This document shows, one piece after another, positions 16,165 through 24,555 of a DNA stretch of 64,000 nucleotides. The notes beneath the pieces are model-generated. The model ran no database searches, had not been told where the DNA came from, and worked only from the letters and a program-made list of their open reading frames with translations. Within the stretch, counting starts at the first letter, position 1. Each line of letters opens with the position of its first letter. The position numbers were made by a program, and so were the translations under genes. Source of the DNA: Pelomonas sp. BJYL3 (lineage in GTDB: Bacteria > Pseudomonadota > Gammaproteobacteria > Burkholderiales > Burkholderiaceae_C); the NCBI RefSeq assembly GCF_027257975.1, contig NZ_JANZKX010000009.1:86381-150380 (forward strand), read 5' to 3'.

Positions 16165-17262
16165 ATGGCGCTGGAGTTTTCGCTCGACAGCCTTGCGGTG
16201 GTCGCCGTCTTCGTGGCCAATGCCGCGGTGATGGTGATCACCATTGGCACCTACTGGCGCATGACGCGCTATGAGCAGAGCAACCACATCCACATCGTCA
16301 ACGCCCTGCGCGAGACCCGCGACGCCGGGCGCGAGATGAAGATCGCCGCCCATGAGCTCATCCGCATTGCCGAGCGCGGCGGCGTGGGCGGCGGCGGGGG
16401 CCTTGGCAGCGCGGAGCTGGGCCAGCTGGATGAGCTGATGAAGCTGGTGCGTGGCCTGCTCGACGCCTATGGCGGGCAAGACGAGGAGGCCGAGGCAGGC
16501 GATGAGCCCGAGGTGCGCTGGCCCGATACCGCCCATGAAATGAGCAGCGAGCTGATGGAGCAGCTGCGCCGCAGCCATCGCAACGAGGTGGACCGCCTGG
16601 TGGCACAGCGCCGCCGCATGCAGGTGGAGCTGGGCCTGACGCGGGAGCGGCTGGACGATGCGCTCAAGCAGCTCAGCGCCTCGCGGCACCGCGGCGGCGG
16701 TGGCGGCTCTGCCGGCGGCGGCCCCGAGCTGCAGGTGCTGCGCCAGCAGCTGGACGGCGTTCGCTCCCAGCTGCAGCAGGCCCAGGACCGCCAGTACCTG
16801 GCCGAGACCCGGGCCGAGAAGGCCGAGCGCATGGCCACCAAGCTGCAGAAGGAACTGGAGGAGATGGCCCTGGCGCCTAAGCCCGCCGCCCAGAACAACC
16901 AGGCGCCCGAGATGATGAAGCTGCTGGAGCGCGAGGCCCTGATGCTGCGCGAGCAGCTGGCCGAGGCCGAGCGCACCATCCAGAAGCTGCGGGCCGAGCT
17001 GGCCGCGCTGGCGGCCAACCCGCCCGAGCACGCCGACGCGCAGGCGGTGGACGAGATCCGCGAGCGCCTGGAGCGCGAACTGGAGCAGCTGCGCGGCAAG
17101 ATCGACGACCTGCAGGACGCGCTCAAGCGCAACCAGGTCGAGAAGGAGTTCATCGAGGAGCACTACCTCAAGGAAGCCCAGAAGAACGAGGAAGCGCGCC
17201 TGGAGGCCGAGGCCACCGCCGCCGCCATGGAGTTCGTGGGCAAGACGCCGGGCGGGCGCTGA
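16165..17262 (+). CDS. Membrane-anchored coiled-coil protein of unknown function
   Basis: A 365-residue protein with one N-terminal transmembrane segment (about residues 9-30, LAVVAVFVANAAVMVITIG). A long, mostly cytoplasmic helical body follows. Gly-rich breaks near residues 74-80 and 178-187 divide it into segments. From about residue 190 it is a nearly continuous Glu/Leu/Arg-rich coiled coil (for example ELEQLRGKIDDLQDALKRNQ). No enzymatic motif is visible. It is the third gene of the CheX-like / response regulator cassette and may be a polar scaffold or array-associated protein; that role is inferred only from context. The start at 16165 is chosen because the membrane segment begins shortly after. 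Confidence 0.7.
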   Translation: MALEFSLDSLAVVAVFVANAAVMVITIGTYWRMTRYEQSNHIHIVNALRETRDAGREMKIAAHELIRIAERGGVGGGGGLGSAELGQLDELMKLVRGLLDAYGGQDEEAEAGDEPEVRWPDTAHEMSSELMEQLRRSHRNEVDRLVAQRRRMQVELGLTRERLDDALKQLSASRHRGGGGGSAGGGPELQVLRQQLDGVRSQLQQAQDRQYLAETRAEKAERMATKLQKELEEMALAPKPAAQNNQAPEMMKLLEREALMLREQLAEAERTIQKLRAELAALAANPPEHADAQAVDEIRERLERELEQLRGKIDDLQDALKRNQVEKEFIEEHYLKEAQKNEEARLEAEATAAAMEFVGKTPGGR

Positions 17263-17278
17263 GCGTCCCCGGGCTGCA

Positions 17279-17316
17279 GGGCCGGGTCTTGCCTCGCCGT
17301 GGGGCCAGGTCTTGCC
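17279..17316 (+). repeat. Two copies of a dispersed GGTCTTGC motif
   Basis: GGGCCGGGTCTTGCC and GGGGCCAGGTCTTGCC lie 22 bp apart in the gap after the coiled-coil gene. They are close to GGGGTCAGGTCTTGC, found elsewhere in intergenic sites of the window. Confidence 0.4.
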
Positions 17317-17392
17317 TTGCCGGCTGAGGGACAATCGCGGGTTTCCTTGCGTCCGGGCCCGGCCCGGATTCCTCCCGTCGCAGTTCCTGACC

Positions 17393-17905
17393 ATGCTCAA
17401 GTACCTGGCCGGCTATCCGGCAGCCCTGCAGGACCAGGTCCGGCAGATGATCGATGCCGGCCGCCTGGGCGACTACCTGACTGCCCGCTACGCCGAGCCG
17501 CACACGGTGCAGAGCGACCGCGCCCTGTTCGACTACACGCAGGCGCTCAAGCAGCGCCACCTGCGCAATGCCGCGCCGCTGGACAAGGTCTGCTATGACA
17601 GCAAGCTCAAGGTGATCCAGCACGCCCTGGGCACGCACACCCGCAGCACGCGCGTGCAGGGCAGCCAGCTCAAGAGCCGGCGCGAGATCCGCATCGCCAG
17701 CCTCTTCCGCGAGGCGCCGGCCGACTTTCTGAAGATGATCGTGGTGCACGAGCTGGCCCACCTCAAGGAGCTGGAGCACAACAAGGCCTTCTACCAGCTG
17801 TGCCAGCACATGGAGCCGCGCTACGGTCAGCTGGAGCTGGACCTGCGCCTGTACCTCACCTGGCGCGAGCTGCCGGCGGTGACCGCGATGGAGGCCGTCT
17901 CGTGA
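17393..17905 (+). CDS. YgjP-like zinc metallohydrolase (M48-type)
   Basis: A 170-residue protein of the YgjP/DUF45 family of small zinc metallopeptidase-like proteins. The gluzincin motif is H119-E-L-A-H123 followed by His129 (HELAHLKELEH), giving the three metal ligands and the catalytic Glu120. The N-terminal half has the helical segment and the KVCYDSKLKVIQHALG block seen in relatives. Family members are cytoplasmic with poorly known substrates. Its stop overlaps the GTG start of dusC (GTGA), so the two are coupled. The ATG at 17393 is chosen; the open frame upstream overlaps a dispersed repeat motif. Confidence 0.82.
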   Translation: MLKYLAGYPAALQDQVRQMIDAGRLGDYLTARYAEPHTVQSDRALFDYTQALKQRHLRNAAPLDKVCYDSKLKVIQHALGTHTRSTRVQGSQLKSRREIRIASLFREAPADFLKMIVVHELAHLKELEHNKAFYQLCQHMEPRYGQLELDLRLYLTWRELPAVTAMEAVS

Positions 17906-18882
17906 TCCTGCTCGCGCCCATGGAAGGCCTGCTTGACCACATGCTGCGCGACGTGCTGACCCGCGTGGGCGGCATCGACCGCTGCGTCAGCGAGTTCATC
18001 CGCATCACTGACATGCTGCTGCCCCGGCGCGTGTTCACCCGCATCGTGCCCGAGCTGCTGCAGGGCGGTCGCACGCCGGCGGGGGTGCCGGTGCGCGCGC
18101 AGCTGCTGGGCTCGGACCCGACCTGCATGGCCGAGAACGCCGCGCGTCTGGCCGAGTTGAACCCTGCGGGCATCGACCTCAACTTCGGCTGCCCCGCCAA
18201 GTGCGTCAACCGCCATCGCGGTGGGGCCGTGCTGCTGGACGAGCCCGAGCTGATCGCCGAGATCGTGGGTGCCGTGCGGCGCGCCATCCCGGCGGACATG
18301 CCGCTGTCAGCCAAGATGCGCCTGGGCTTCATGGACCAGTCGCGCACCCTGGAGTGCGCGCTGGCCATGGCCGAGTCGGGCGCCGAGGAGCTGGTGATCC
18401 ATGCCCGCACCAAGGCCGATGGCTACAAGCCGCCGGCCTACTGGGACCGCATCGCCCACGTGCGCGAGGCGCTCGCCCCCGCGGTGGGCGTGGTGGCCAA
18501 TGGCGAGGTGTGGACGGTGGAGGATGCGCGGCGCTGCCTGCAGGAGTCCGGCTGCGACGCGCTGATGCTGGGCCGGGGCATGGTGGCGAACCCGGGCCTG
18601 GCGCTGGCCGTGCGCGGCCTGGACATAGGGCAGGGCGCAGGGCAGGGCGCAGGGCAGGGCGCAGGGCAGGGGCTGGACTGGAACGCCCTGCAGCCCCTGA
18701 TGCTGCAGTTCTGGCGCGAGGTCCAGGCGCATGTGCAGCCCAAGCACCAGGCCGGCCGGCTCAAGCAGTGGCTGCACTACCTGCGCCGCCACTACCCTGA
18801 GGCGGGCGAGGCCTACCAGCGCGTGCGCACGATCAACGCGCCGGCCGAGCTGGAGCGGGCGTACTTCACGCAGGCCGCCTGA
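17902..18882 (+). CDS. dusC: tRNA-dihydrouridine synthase C
   Basis: A 326-residue flavoenzyme that reduces a uridine in the tRNA D-loop (U16 in E. coli DusC). The FMN-binding TIM barrel starts immediately (MILLAPMEGLLDHMLRDVL). Catalytic Cys97 lies in NFGCPAKCVNRHRGG, and the conserved HARTKADGYKPPAYW block near residue 166 is DusC-type. The start is a GTG at 17902 that overlaps the previous stop; a later ATG would remove the first barrel strand. A 12-bp tandem repeat (18628-18671) inserts GQGA units at about residues 243-257, in a loop after LGRGMVANPG. This accounts for the extra length over E. coli DusC (315 residues). Confidence 0.95.
   Translation: MILLAPMEGLLDHMLRDVLTRVGGIDRCVSEFIRITDMLLPRRVFTRIVPELLQGGRTPAGVPVRAQLLGSDPTCMAENAARLAELNPAGIDLNFGCPAKCVNRHRGGAVLLDEPELIAEIVGAVRRAIPADMPLSAKMRLGFMDQSRTLECALAMAESGAEELVIHARTKADGYKPPAYWDRIAHVREALAPAVGVVANGEVWTVEDARRCLQESGCDALMLGRGMVANPGLALAVRGLDIGQGAGQGAGQGAGQGLDWNALQPLMLQFWREVQAHVQPKHQAGRLKQWLHYLRRHYPEAGEAYQRVRTINAPAELERAYFTQAA
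18628..18671 (+). repeat. 12-bp tandem repeat within dusC
   Basis: The unit GGGCAGGGCGCA is repeated about 3.6 times without error, coding Gly-Gln-Gly-Ala. The period is a multiple of three, so copy-number change would keep the reading frame. Confidence 0.9.
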
Positions 18883-18985
18883 GCAGGCGTGATGCGGGCG
18901 CGGCTCGCACGAAGCTCGTCACGCAGGCCCACGCCCCGGTGCAAGCCCGGAGGCCGCGAAGGGAAGGCAGCGCGTAGCATCCCGC

Positions 18986-21262
18986 ATGCTTCAAATATCC
19001 CGCCTTCTCCTTTCCCTGCTGCCCCTGCTGGCAGCCTGGCCGCAAGCGCAGGCCGCGGCCGCGCCTGAGGCCCTGGATCCCGCGCTGACGCTGGAGCGCA
19101 TCCACGGCGACCCGCCCCTGATGGGCCGCGCCGGCCTGGGCGGCGTGCTCTCGCCGGGCGGGCAGTGGCTCACCTATCTGCGGCCCTCCGAGGCGAACCC
19201 TGATGTCAACGAGCTGTGGGGCACGCCCGTGGCCGGCGGCGATGCCCGCCGCCTGGTGGCCGCGAGCGACCTCATCGGCCAGCGCGAGGCCGTGCTGACC
19301 GAGGCCGAGCGCATGGCCCTGGAGCGGCGCCGCCAGCGCGGTGCAGGCATCACCGGCTACCAGTGGTGCGGCAAGGACGACCGCCAGCTGATCCTGCCCC
19401 TGTCGGGTGACCTCTACAGCGTCGAGCTGGCGCATTCACAGGACGGCGCGCCCAAGGTTCGCCGTCTCACCCACGACGAGCAGGAGCCCGAGCGCGATCC
19501 GCAATGCGATGCCGCAGGCCGGCAGCTGGCCTATGTGAAGCAGAACGACCTCTGGATCCAGGGCCTGGACGGCAGCCCCGCGCGCCGCCTCACCCACACG
19601 GGCAGCGAGACGCGCTCCACCGGCCTGGCCGAGTTCATCGCCGAAGAGGAACTGCACCGCCACCGCGGCTTCTGGTGGTCGCCCGACGGCACCCGGCTGC
19701 TGGCGCTCGAGGTGGACGAGTCCGGTGTGCCCCTGCGCCGCCGCGCGCAGATCGGTGGCGATGGCACGCGCCTGGTGGAGCAGCGCTACCCGGCCGCCGG
19801 CAGCCCCAATGCCAAGGTCCAGGCGCTCGTGCTGGACCTGAGCGGCAAGGCGGAGGCCCAGCGCCTGCCCCTGCCCGCCGAGGCCGAGTACATCGCCCGC
19901 GCCGGCTGGTTCGCCGATGGCAGTCCCTGGCTGCAGTGGCTGACGCGCGACCAGAAGCGCCTGCAGCTGCTGGAGTTCAACGCCCAGGCTCAGCCCCATG
20001 TGGTGCTGGACGAGCGCGATGCCGCCTGGGTCGAGGTGCATGACGACCTGCGCGAGCTGCCCGGGCTCAAGCGCTCGGGCAAGCCGGCCCTGCTGTGGAG
20101 CAGCGAGCGCAGCGGGCGCCGCCAGCTCTACCTGGTCGACCGCGTCAGTGGTGCCGTGCAGGCCCTCACGCATCAGCCCGAGCCCGTGGCCCAGCTGGTG
20201 TGCCTGGGCGAGCAGCACCTGGTCTTTGCCGGCGCCACCGAGCGCGGCCGCGGCCGCGAGCTGTTCCAGGCCGACTTCAAGGGCCAGGTCCGCCAGCTCC
20301 AGCCCGGCGAGGCCCGCCGCTGGCGCGATGCGCGCGGTGATGCCGCCTGCACGCGGCTGCTGATCACGCAGTCCTCCTGGCAGCAGGCGCCGCGCACCGA
20401 GCTGCTCCTGCTGGACGGCAGGACGGCACCACGCCTCATCGAGCAGGCCCGGCCCGATCCGCTGGTGCTGGACCTCGCCGCCAAGCTGCAGCCCCAGTTC
20501 CCCGCGCTGCTGGCCGCCGACGGCAAGACCCCGCTCAACGCCATCTTCCTGCCGCCCACGCGGCCCAGCCTCAGCGGCAACTACCCCGTCGTGGTGCGGG
20601 CCTATGGCGGCCCGGGCACGGCCACGGTGAACTGGCGCTGGCAGGGCGACCTGCCCACCCTGGCGCTCTACCAGCAGCAGGGCTTCGGCGTGCTGATGCT
20701 GGACACCCGCGGCATGGCCTTCCGCGACCGCGACTTCACCCGCGCCCATGACCACGCCTTCGGCAAGACCGAGGTGGCAGACCTCTTCGGCGCGGTGCGC
20801 CAGCTGGTGCAGCAGTATCCCGCGGTGGACGCCGGCCGCATCGGCTTCATGGGCTGGTCCTATGGCGGCTTCCTGGCCCTGCGGGCGCTGCTGGACGCCG
20901 ACACGCCCTTTGCCGCCGCCATCGCCGGTGCCTCGCCCACCGACTGGACGCTCTACGACACGGCCTACACCGAGCGCTACCTCGGCCTGCCCGAGGGTGG
21001 CAAGGCGCCGGCCTACCAGCAGGCCCAGCTGGTCTCGCGTGCGGCCCTGCTGAGCAAGCCGCTGATGATCATCCACGGTACCGCCGACGACAACGTGCTC
21101 TTCGACAACTCGCTGCGCATGATCCAGGCGCTGCAGAACGAGGGCAAGCTCTTCGAGACCGTCATCTACCCGGGCCATGCGCACGGCGTGGCCGGCCGCA
21201 AGGCTCGCTACCACCTGGCGCGCACGCAGCTGGATTTCTTCCAGCGGCAGCTGCGTCCCTGA
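18986..21262 (+). CDS. S9-family dipeptidyl-peptidase-like serine peptidase, exported
   Basis: A 758-residue prolyl oligopeptidase-family enzyme. An N-terminal signal peptide (LLLSLLPLLAAWPQAQA) directs it to the periplasm. A DPP-IV-type beta-propeller covers about residues 60-510, with the EEELHRHRGFWWSPDG segment that contains the Glu pair used by DPP-IV to bind the substrate amino terminus. The C-terminal alpha/beta hydrolase domain holds Ser625 in GWSYGG, Asp701/702 in HGTADDNV, and His733 (His731 alternative) in GHAHG. It should release N-terminal dipeptides, probably Xaa-Pro. It stands alone, about 100 bp after dusC. Confidence 0.9.
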   Translation: MLQISRLLLSLLPLLAAWPQAQAAAAPEALDPALTLERIHGDPPLMGRAGLGGVLSPGGQWLTYLRPSEANPDVNELWGTPVAGGDARRLVAASDLIGQREAVLTEAERMALERRRQRGAGITGYQWCGKDDRQLILPLSGDLYSVELAHSQDGAPKVRRLTHDEQEPERDPQCDAAGRQLAYVKQNDLWIQGLDGSPARRLTHTGSETRSTGLAEFIAEEELHRHRGFWWSPDGTRLLALEVDESGVPLRRRAQIGGDGTRLVEQRYPAAGSPNAKVQALVLDLSGKAEAQRLPLPAEAEYIARAGWFADGSPWLQWLTRDQKRLQLLEFNAQAQPHVVLDERDAAWVEVHDDLRELPGLKRSGKPALLWSSERSGRRQLYLVDRVSGAVQALTHQPEPVAQLVCLGEQHLVFAGATERGRGRELFQADFKGQVRQLQPGEARRWRDARGDAACTRLLITQSSWQQAPRTELLLLDGRTAPRLIEQARPDPLVLDLAAKLQPQFPALLAADGKTPLNAIFLPPTRPSLSGNYPVVVRAYGGPGTATVNWRWQGDLPTLALYQQQGFGVLMLDTRGMAFRDRDFTRAHDHAFGKTEVADLFGAVRQLVQQYPAVDAGRIGFMGWSYGGFLALRALLDADTPFAAAIAGASPTDWTLYDTAYTERYLGLPEGGKAPAYQQAQLVSRAALLSKPLMIIHGTADDNVLFDNSLRMIQALQNEGKLFETVIYPGHAHGVAGRKARYHLARTQLDFFQRQLRP

Positions 21263-21462
21263 GTCCACCCCTGAGCCGGAACCCGGGGTGGATGGGCATG
21301 TGGATTGCCTGTCGTGAATAAATCATGTCAGTGCATTTCCTAGTCCACCCATCTCGAGGATCCGACGTTGAATCGAGACCTTTGCACATGGTGGCCCCCG
21401 CGATTGAGGCCTAGTCTTGGATCAAGCCCACAGCAAAGATGAGGGCGTCGTTGGAGAAGATC

Positions 21463-21693
21463 ATGAACATCCTGGAAAGCACCGCTCCGCGCGTGGCGGG
21501 GCCGTTCGAAAGCAGCTTCGAGCTGAGGTTCCAATCCCTGTTCCACAGCGGCAAGGCCCTGGCCTTTCCCTGCGACGCACGGGGCGAGGTGAGCCTGGAT
21601 GCGCTGAGCGAGCGGGCACGCGAGAACTACCTCTTCGCAAGGGCCGTGGTGGGGCATGAGTACGCCGCACCGGTGGTCACCAGCCGCGGCTGA
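21463..21693 (+). CDS. Small conserved protein of unknown function
   Basis: A 76-residue soluble protein starting MNILESTAPRVAGPF, with a GGAGAAG ribosome-binding site 4 nt before the ATG at 21463. Its core, ELRFQSLFHSGKALAFPCDA followed by LDALSERARENYLFARAVVG, matches a short protein I recognise from many Burkholderiales genomes, where it is annotated hypothetical. It has one Cys in a FPCDA motif and no membrane segment. An earlier in-frame start at 21439 lacks a good ribosome site. It stands alone between the S9 peptidase and glnS. Confidence 0.7.
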   Translation: MNILESTAPRVAGPFESSFELRFQSLFHSGKALAFPCDARGEVSLDALSERARENYLFARAVVGHEYAAPVVTSRG

Positions 21694-21789
21694 GACCTGC
21701 GCCCGTGCGGCCCCTGCTGAGCCGGTGTTCCTGAACGCCGGCCTTCAGAGGCGGCCTGTGCGCTGATCAGCGCCCTCGCTGGCGCCATG

Positions 21790-21814
21790 AAAAAGACCGC
21801 CCTCGGGCGGTCTT
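21790..21814 (-). terminator. Intrinsic terminator of glnS
   Basis: A perfect 10-bp stem (AAGACCGCCC with GGGCGGTCTT) and a 2-nt gap lie 30 bp beyond the glnS stop. On the minus strand it ends in four T residues. Confidence 0.8.
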
Positions 21815-21843
21815 GTCATTGCGGGAGGCCGCGGCCTCGTCGA

Positions 21844-23649
21844 TCACTTGCCCCAGCCGTCGCGCAGGCCGGTGATCTTGTTGAAGACGGGCGTGTCGGC
21901 ACGGTGGTCCACGCGGTCGGCCACGAAGTAGCCGTGACGCTCGAACTGCACCTTGGTGTCGGCCACGGCCGCGGCCAGGGAGGGTTCGAGGTAGCCCGTC
22001 ACCACGCGCTTGCTGCCGGGGTTGATGACTTCCAGGAAGTCGCGGCCGCCGGCGTCCGGCTGGGCCTCGGTGAAGAGGCGGTCATAGAGGCGCAGCTCGG
22101 CCTGCACGGCCTCGTGCACGGCCACCCAGGTGATCACGCCCTTGACCTTGACGGCGTCGGCGCCCGGCGTGCCGCTCTTGGTGTCCGGCACCAGGGTGGC
22201 GAGCACGGCGGTGATCTCGCCGGCCTCGTTCTTCTCGCAGCCCGTGCACTCGACCACATAGCCGGCCTTGAGGCGCGCCTTGTTGCCGGGATAGAGGCGG
22301 TGGTAGCCCTTGCTCGGCACCTCCATGAAGTCCTCGCGCTCGATCCACAGCTCGGGGCCCAGGCTGAAGGCGCGCTGGCCCAGCTCGGGCAGGTGCGGGT
22401 GGACCGGGGCGCTGCAGGGCTCGCGGTGCTCGAGGCTGCCGAAGATCTCGGCGAAGTTCGTGAGCTTGAGCTTGACCGGGTCGATCACGGCCATGGCGCG
22501 CGCGGCCTTGCCTTCGAGGTCGGCACGCAGGCAGCCGTCCAGCACGCTGTAGTCGATCCAGGCGTTCTGCTTGGTCACGCCGGTGGACTCGACCATGTTG
22601 CGGATGCTCTCCGGCGTGTAGCCGCGGCGGCGCATGCCCACGAGCGTCGGCATGCGGGGGTCGTCCCAGCCGCTCACATGGCCTTCCTCGACCAGCTGGC
22701 GCAGCTTGCGCTTGCTGGTGACCACGTAGCTCAGGTTCAGTCGACCGAACTCGTACTGATGGGGCAGGGGGCGTGCCAGCAGGCCGCCCTGGGCCAGGTG
22801 CTCCAGCAGCCAGTCGTAGAAGGGGCGCTGGTCCTCGAACTCCAGGGTGCAGATGGAGTGGGTGATGCGCTCCAGCGCGTCCTCGATCGGGTGCGCGAAG
22901 GTGTACATCGGGTATATGCACCACTTGTCGCCCGTGTTGTGGTGGGTCGCGCGGCGGATGCGGTACAGGGCCGGGTCGCGCATGTTGATGTTGGGCGAGG
23001 CCATGTCGATCTTGGCGCGCAGCACCATGGCGCCGTCCGGGTGGACGCCGTCGCGCATCTCGCGCAGGCGGGCCAGGTTCTCGGCCGGCGTGCGGTCGCG
23101 GAAGGGGCTGTTGGTGCCGGGCGTGCCGAAGTCGCCGCGGTTGGCGCGCATCTCCTCGGGCGTCTGCTCGTCCACATAGGCCAGGCCCTGCTCGACCAGG
23201 TACTCGGCGGCGCGGTACATGAAGTCGAAGTAGTTGCTGGCGTAGTAGAGGTTGCTGCGCTCGCCGTGCGAGGCCGGAGCCTGCCAGGACCAGCCCAGCC
23301 AGGCCACCATCTCCTTGATGGCGTCGACGTACTCCTGCTCTTCCTTCTCAGGATTGGTGTCGTCGAAGCGCAGATGGCATTCGCCGCCATAGTCGCGCGC
23401 CAGGCCGAAGTTCAGGCAGATGCTCTTGGCGTGGCCGATGTGCAGGTAACCGTTGGGCTCCGGCGGGAAGCGGGTGCGGACGCGGGCGGGGTCCAGCGGT
23501 CCGGCGGCATGGTGGGGCGCGTCACCCGGGCCGCTGCCGAAGCGGCGCTCGGCGCCGTAGCCCTGCTCCAGGTCGCGCTCGATGATGGCTCGCAGGAAGT
23601 TGTTGGGCTTGAGGGCCTCGGCGTCAGGGGCGTTCTTGGGCTCGGACAT
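21844..23649 (-). CDS. glnS: Glutaminyl-tRNA synthetase
   Basis: A 601-residue class Ib synthetase that charges tRNA-Gln directly. The ATP-binding PPEPNGYLHIGHAKS block (HIGH motif) lies at about residues 63-77. The glutamine-pocket segment RFDDTNPEKEEQEYVDAI and the VVTSKRKL equivalent of KMSKS (about residue 310) are clear. Two C-terminal beta-barrel anticodon-binding domains finish the protein. Family E. coli length is 554; the extra residues include a short N-terminal extension and an insertion GSGPGDAPHHAAGPLD before the HIGH motif. It is monocistronic with its own terminator. Confidence 0.97.
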   Translation of the reverse strand: MSEPKNAPDAEALKPNNFLRAIIERDLEQGYGAERRFGSGPGDAPHHAAGPLDPARVRTRFPPEPNGYLHIGHAKSICLNFGLARDYGGECHLRFDDTNPEKEEQEYVDAIKEMVAWLGWSWQAPASHGERSNLYYASNYFDFMYRAAEYLVEQGLAYVDEQTPEEMRANRGDFGTPGTNSPFRDRTPAENLARLREMRDGVHPDGAMVLRAKIDMASPNINMRDPALYRIRRATHHNTGDKWCIYPMYTFAHPIEDALERITHSICTLEFEDQRPFYDWLLEHLAQGGLLARPLPHQYEFGRLNLSYVVTSKRKLRQLVEEGHVSGWDDPRMPTLVGMRRRGYTPESIRNMVESTGVTKQNAWIDYSVLDGCLRADLEGKAARAMAVIDPVKLKLTNFAEIFGSLEHREPCSAPVHPHLPELGQRAFSLGPELWIEREDFMEVPSKGYHRLYPGNKARLKAGYVVECTGCEKNEAGEITAVLATLVPDTKSGTPGADAVKVKGVITWVAVHEAVQAELRLYDRLFTEAQPDAGGRDFLEVINPGSKRVVTGYLEPSLAAAVADTKVQFERHGYFVADRVDHRADTPVFNKITGLRDGWGK

Positions 23650-23739
23650 CGGCGTTTCGGGAGCCGCCGGATGTGCCGCGGCCCCCTCGTTGGAATGGGA
23701 AGGGGCGGATTTTATCGGTGCTGCGCGACGGTCTGCCGC

Positions 23740-24555
23740 TCACAGCCCCCGGAAAAGGTGCGCATAGAGCCGGCTGACGCCCAGCTTCTCGGCGTGATCG
23801 CGCAGATGCAGGGTCAGTTTGCCCTGTTCATCGCGCACGGCGCGGTCGATGGCCGTGGCGCGCACCACGGTGCCGCGGTGCACCTGCCAGAACAGCTCGG
23901 CGTCCAGCTGGGGCAGCAGTTCGCGCAGGGAGAGCCGCATCAGGTGCTCCTTGCCGGCGGTGACCACGCGCACGTATTTGTCAGCCGCTTCGAAGAACAG
24001 CACCTCCTCGATGGGCACCATCTGGATGCTGGAGCCCTGGCTGACCTGGAGCAGACGCAGGCGGGGCACGGCCGGGGCCGAGGCCGGGGCAAGGGCCTGT
24101 GCGGGCGCCAGCAGCTGGCGCAGCTGGTCCAGCGTGGCGTCCAGCGCCTGCGGGCCTTGGCGCTGGGCCAGGGCCTGCTTCAGCCGGGCGACGGTCTGGG
24201 CCAGGCGCTCGCGCTGCACGGGCTTCAGCACATAGTCCACGGCCGCGTGCTCGAAGGCCTGCAGCGCGTACTGGTCATAGGCGGTCACGAAGACCAGCAA
24301 GGGGAAGGGCGCGCCCTCGGGCCAGTCCTCGGCCAGGGCCGCGGCGGCTTCCAGGCCGCTGAGGCCGGGCATGCGGATGTCCAGGAAGCACAGGCTGGGG
24401 CGCCGCGCCAGAGCCAGGTCCACCGCCGCCTGGCCATGCGGGGCGATGGGCAGCAGCTCCAGCTCCGGCCACAGCAGCTGCAGCTCGGACTTGAGGTGTT
24501 CGGCGAGCAGGGCTTCGTCTTCGGCAATGAGGGCGGTGAGGGCGGTGGGGCTCAT
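23740..24555 (-). CDS. LytTR-family response regulator
   Basis: A 271-residue response regulator of the AlgR/LytR type. The receiver domain has E12-D13 and phospho-acceptor D59 in LCFLDIRMPG, with the switch Lys in YVLKPVQRER near residue 110. An Ala/Pro-rich linker leads to a LytTR DNA-binding domain (about residues 168-268) with IEEVLFFEAADKYVRVVT and FWQVHRGTVVR, the family signature. The cognate sensor kinase is encoded just upstream with a 4-bp overlap (24552-24555). The likely pathway is a LytS/AlgZ-AlgR-type system; its targets are unknown. Confidence 0.92.
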   Translation of the reverse strand: MSPTALTALIAEDEALLAEHLKSELQLLWPELELLPIAPHGQAAVDLALARRPSLCFLDIRMPGLSGLEAAAALAEDWPEGAPFPLLVFVTAYDQYALQAFEHAAVDYVLKPVQRERLAQTVARLKQALAQRQGPQALDATLDQLRQLLAPAQALAPASAPAVPRLRLLQVSQGSSIQMVPIEEVLFFEAADKYVRVVTAGKEHLMRLSLRELLPQLDAELFWQVHRGTVVRATAIDRAVRDEQGKLTLHLRDHAEKLGVSRLYAHLFRGL

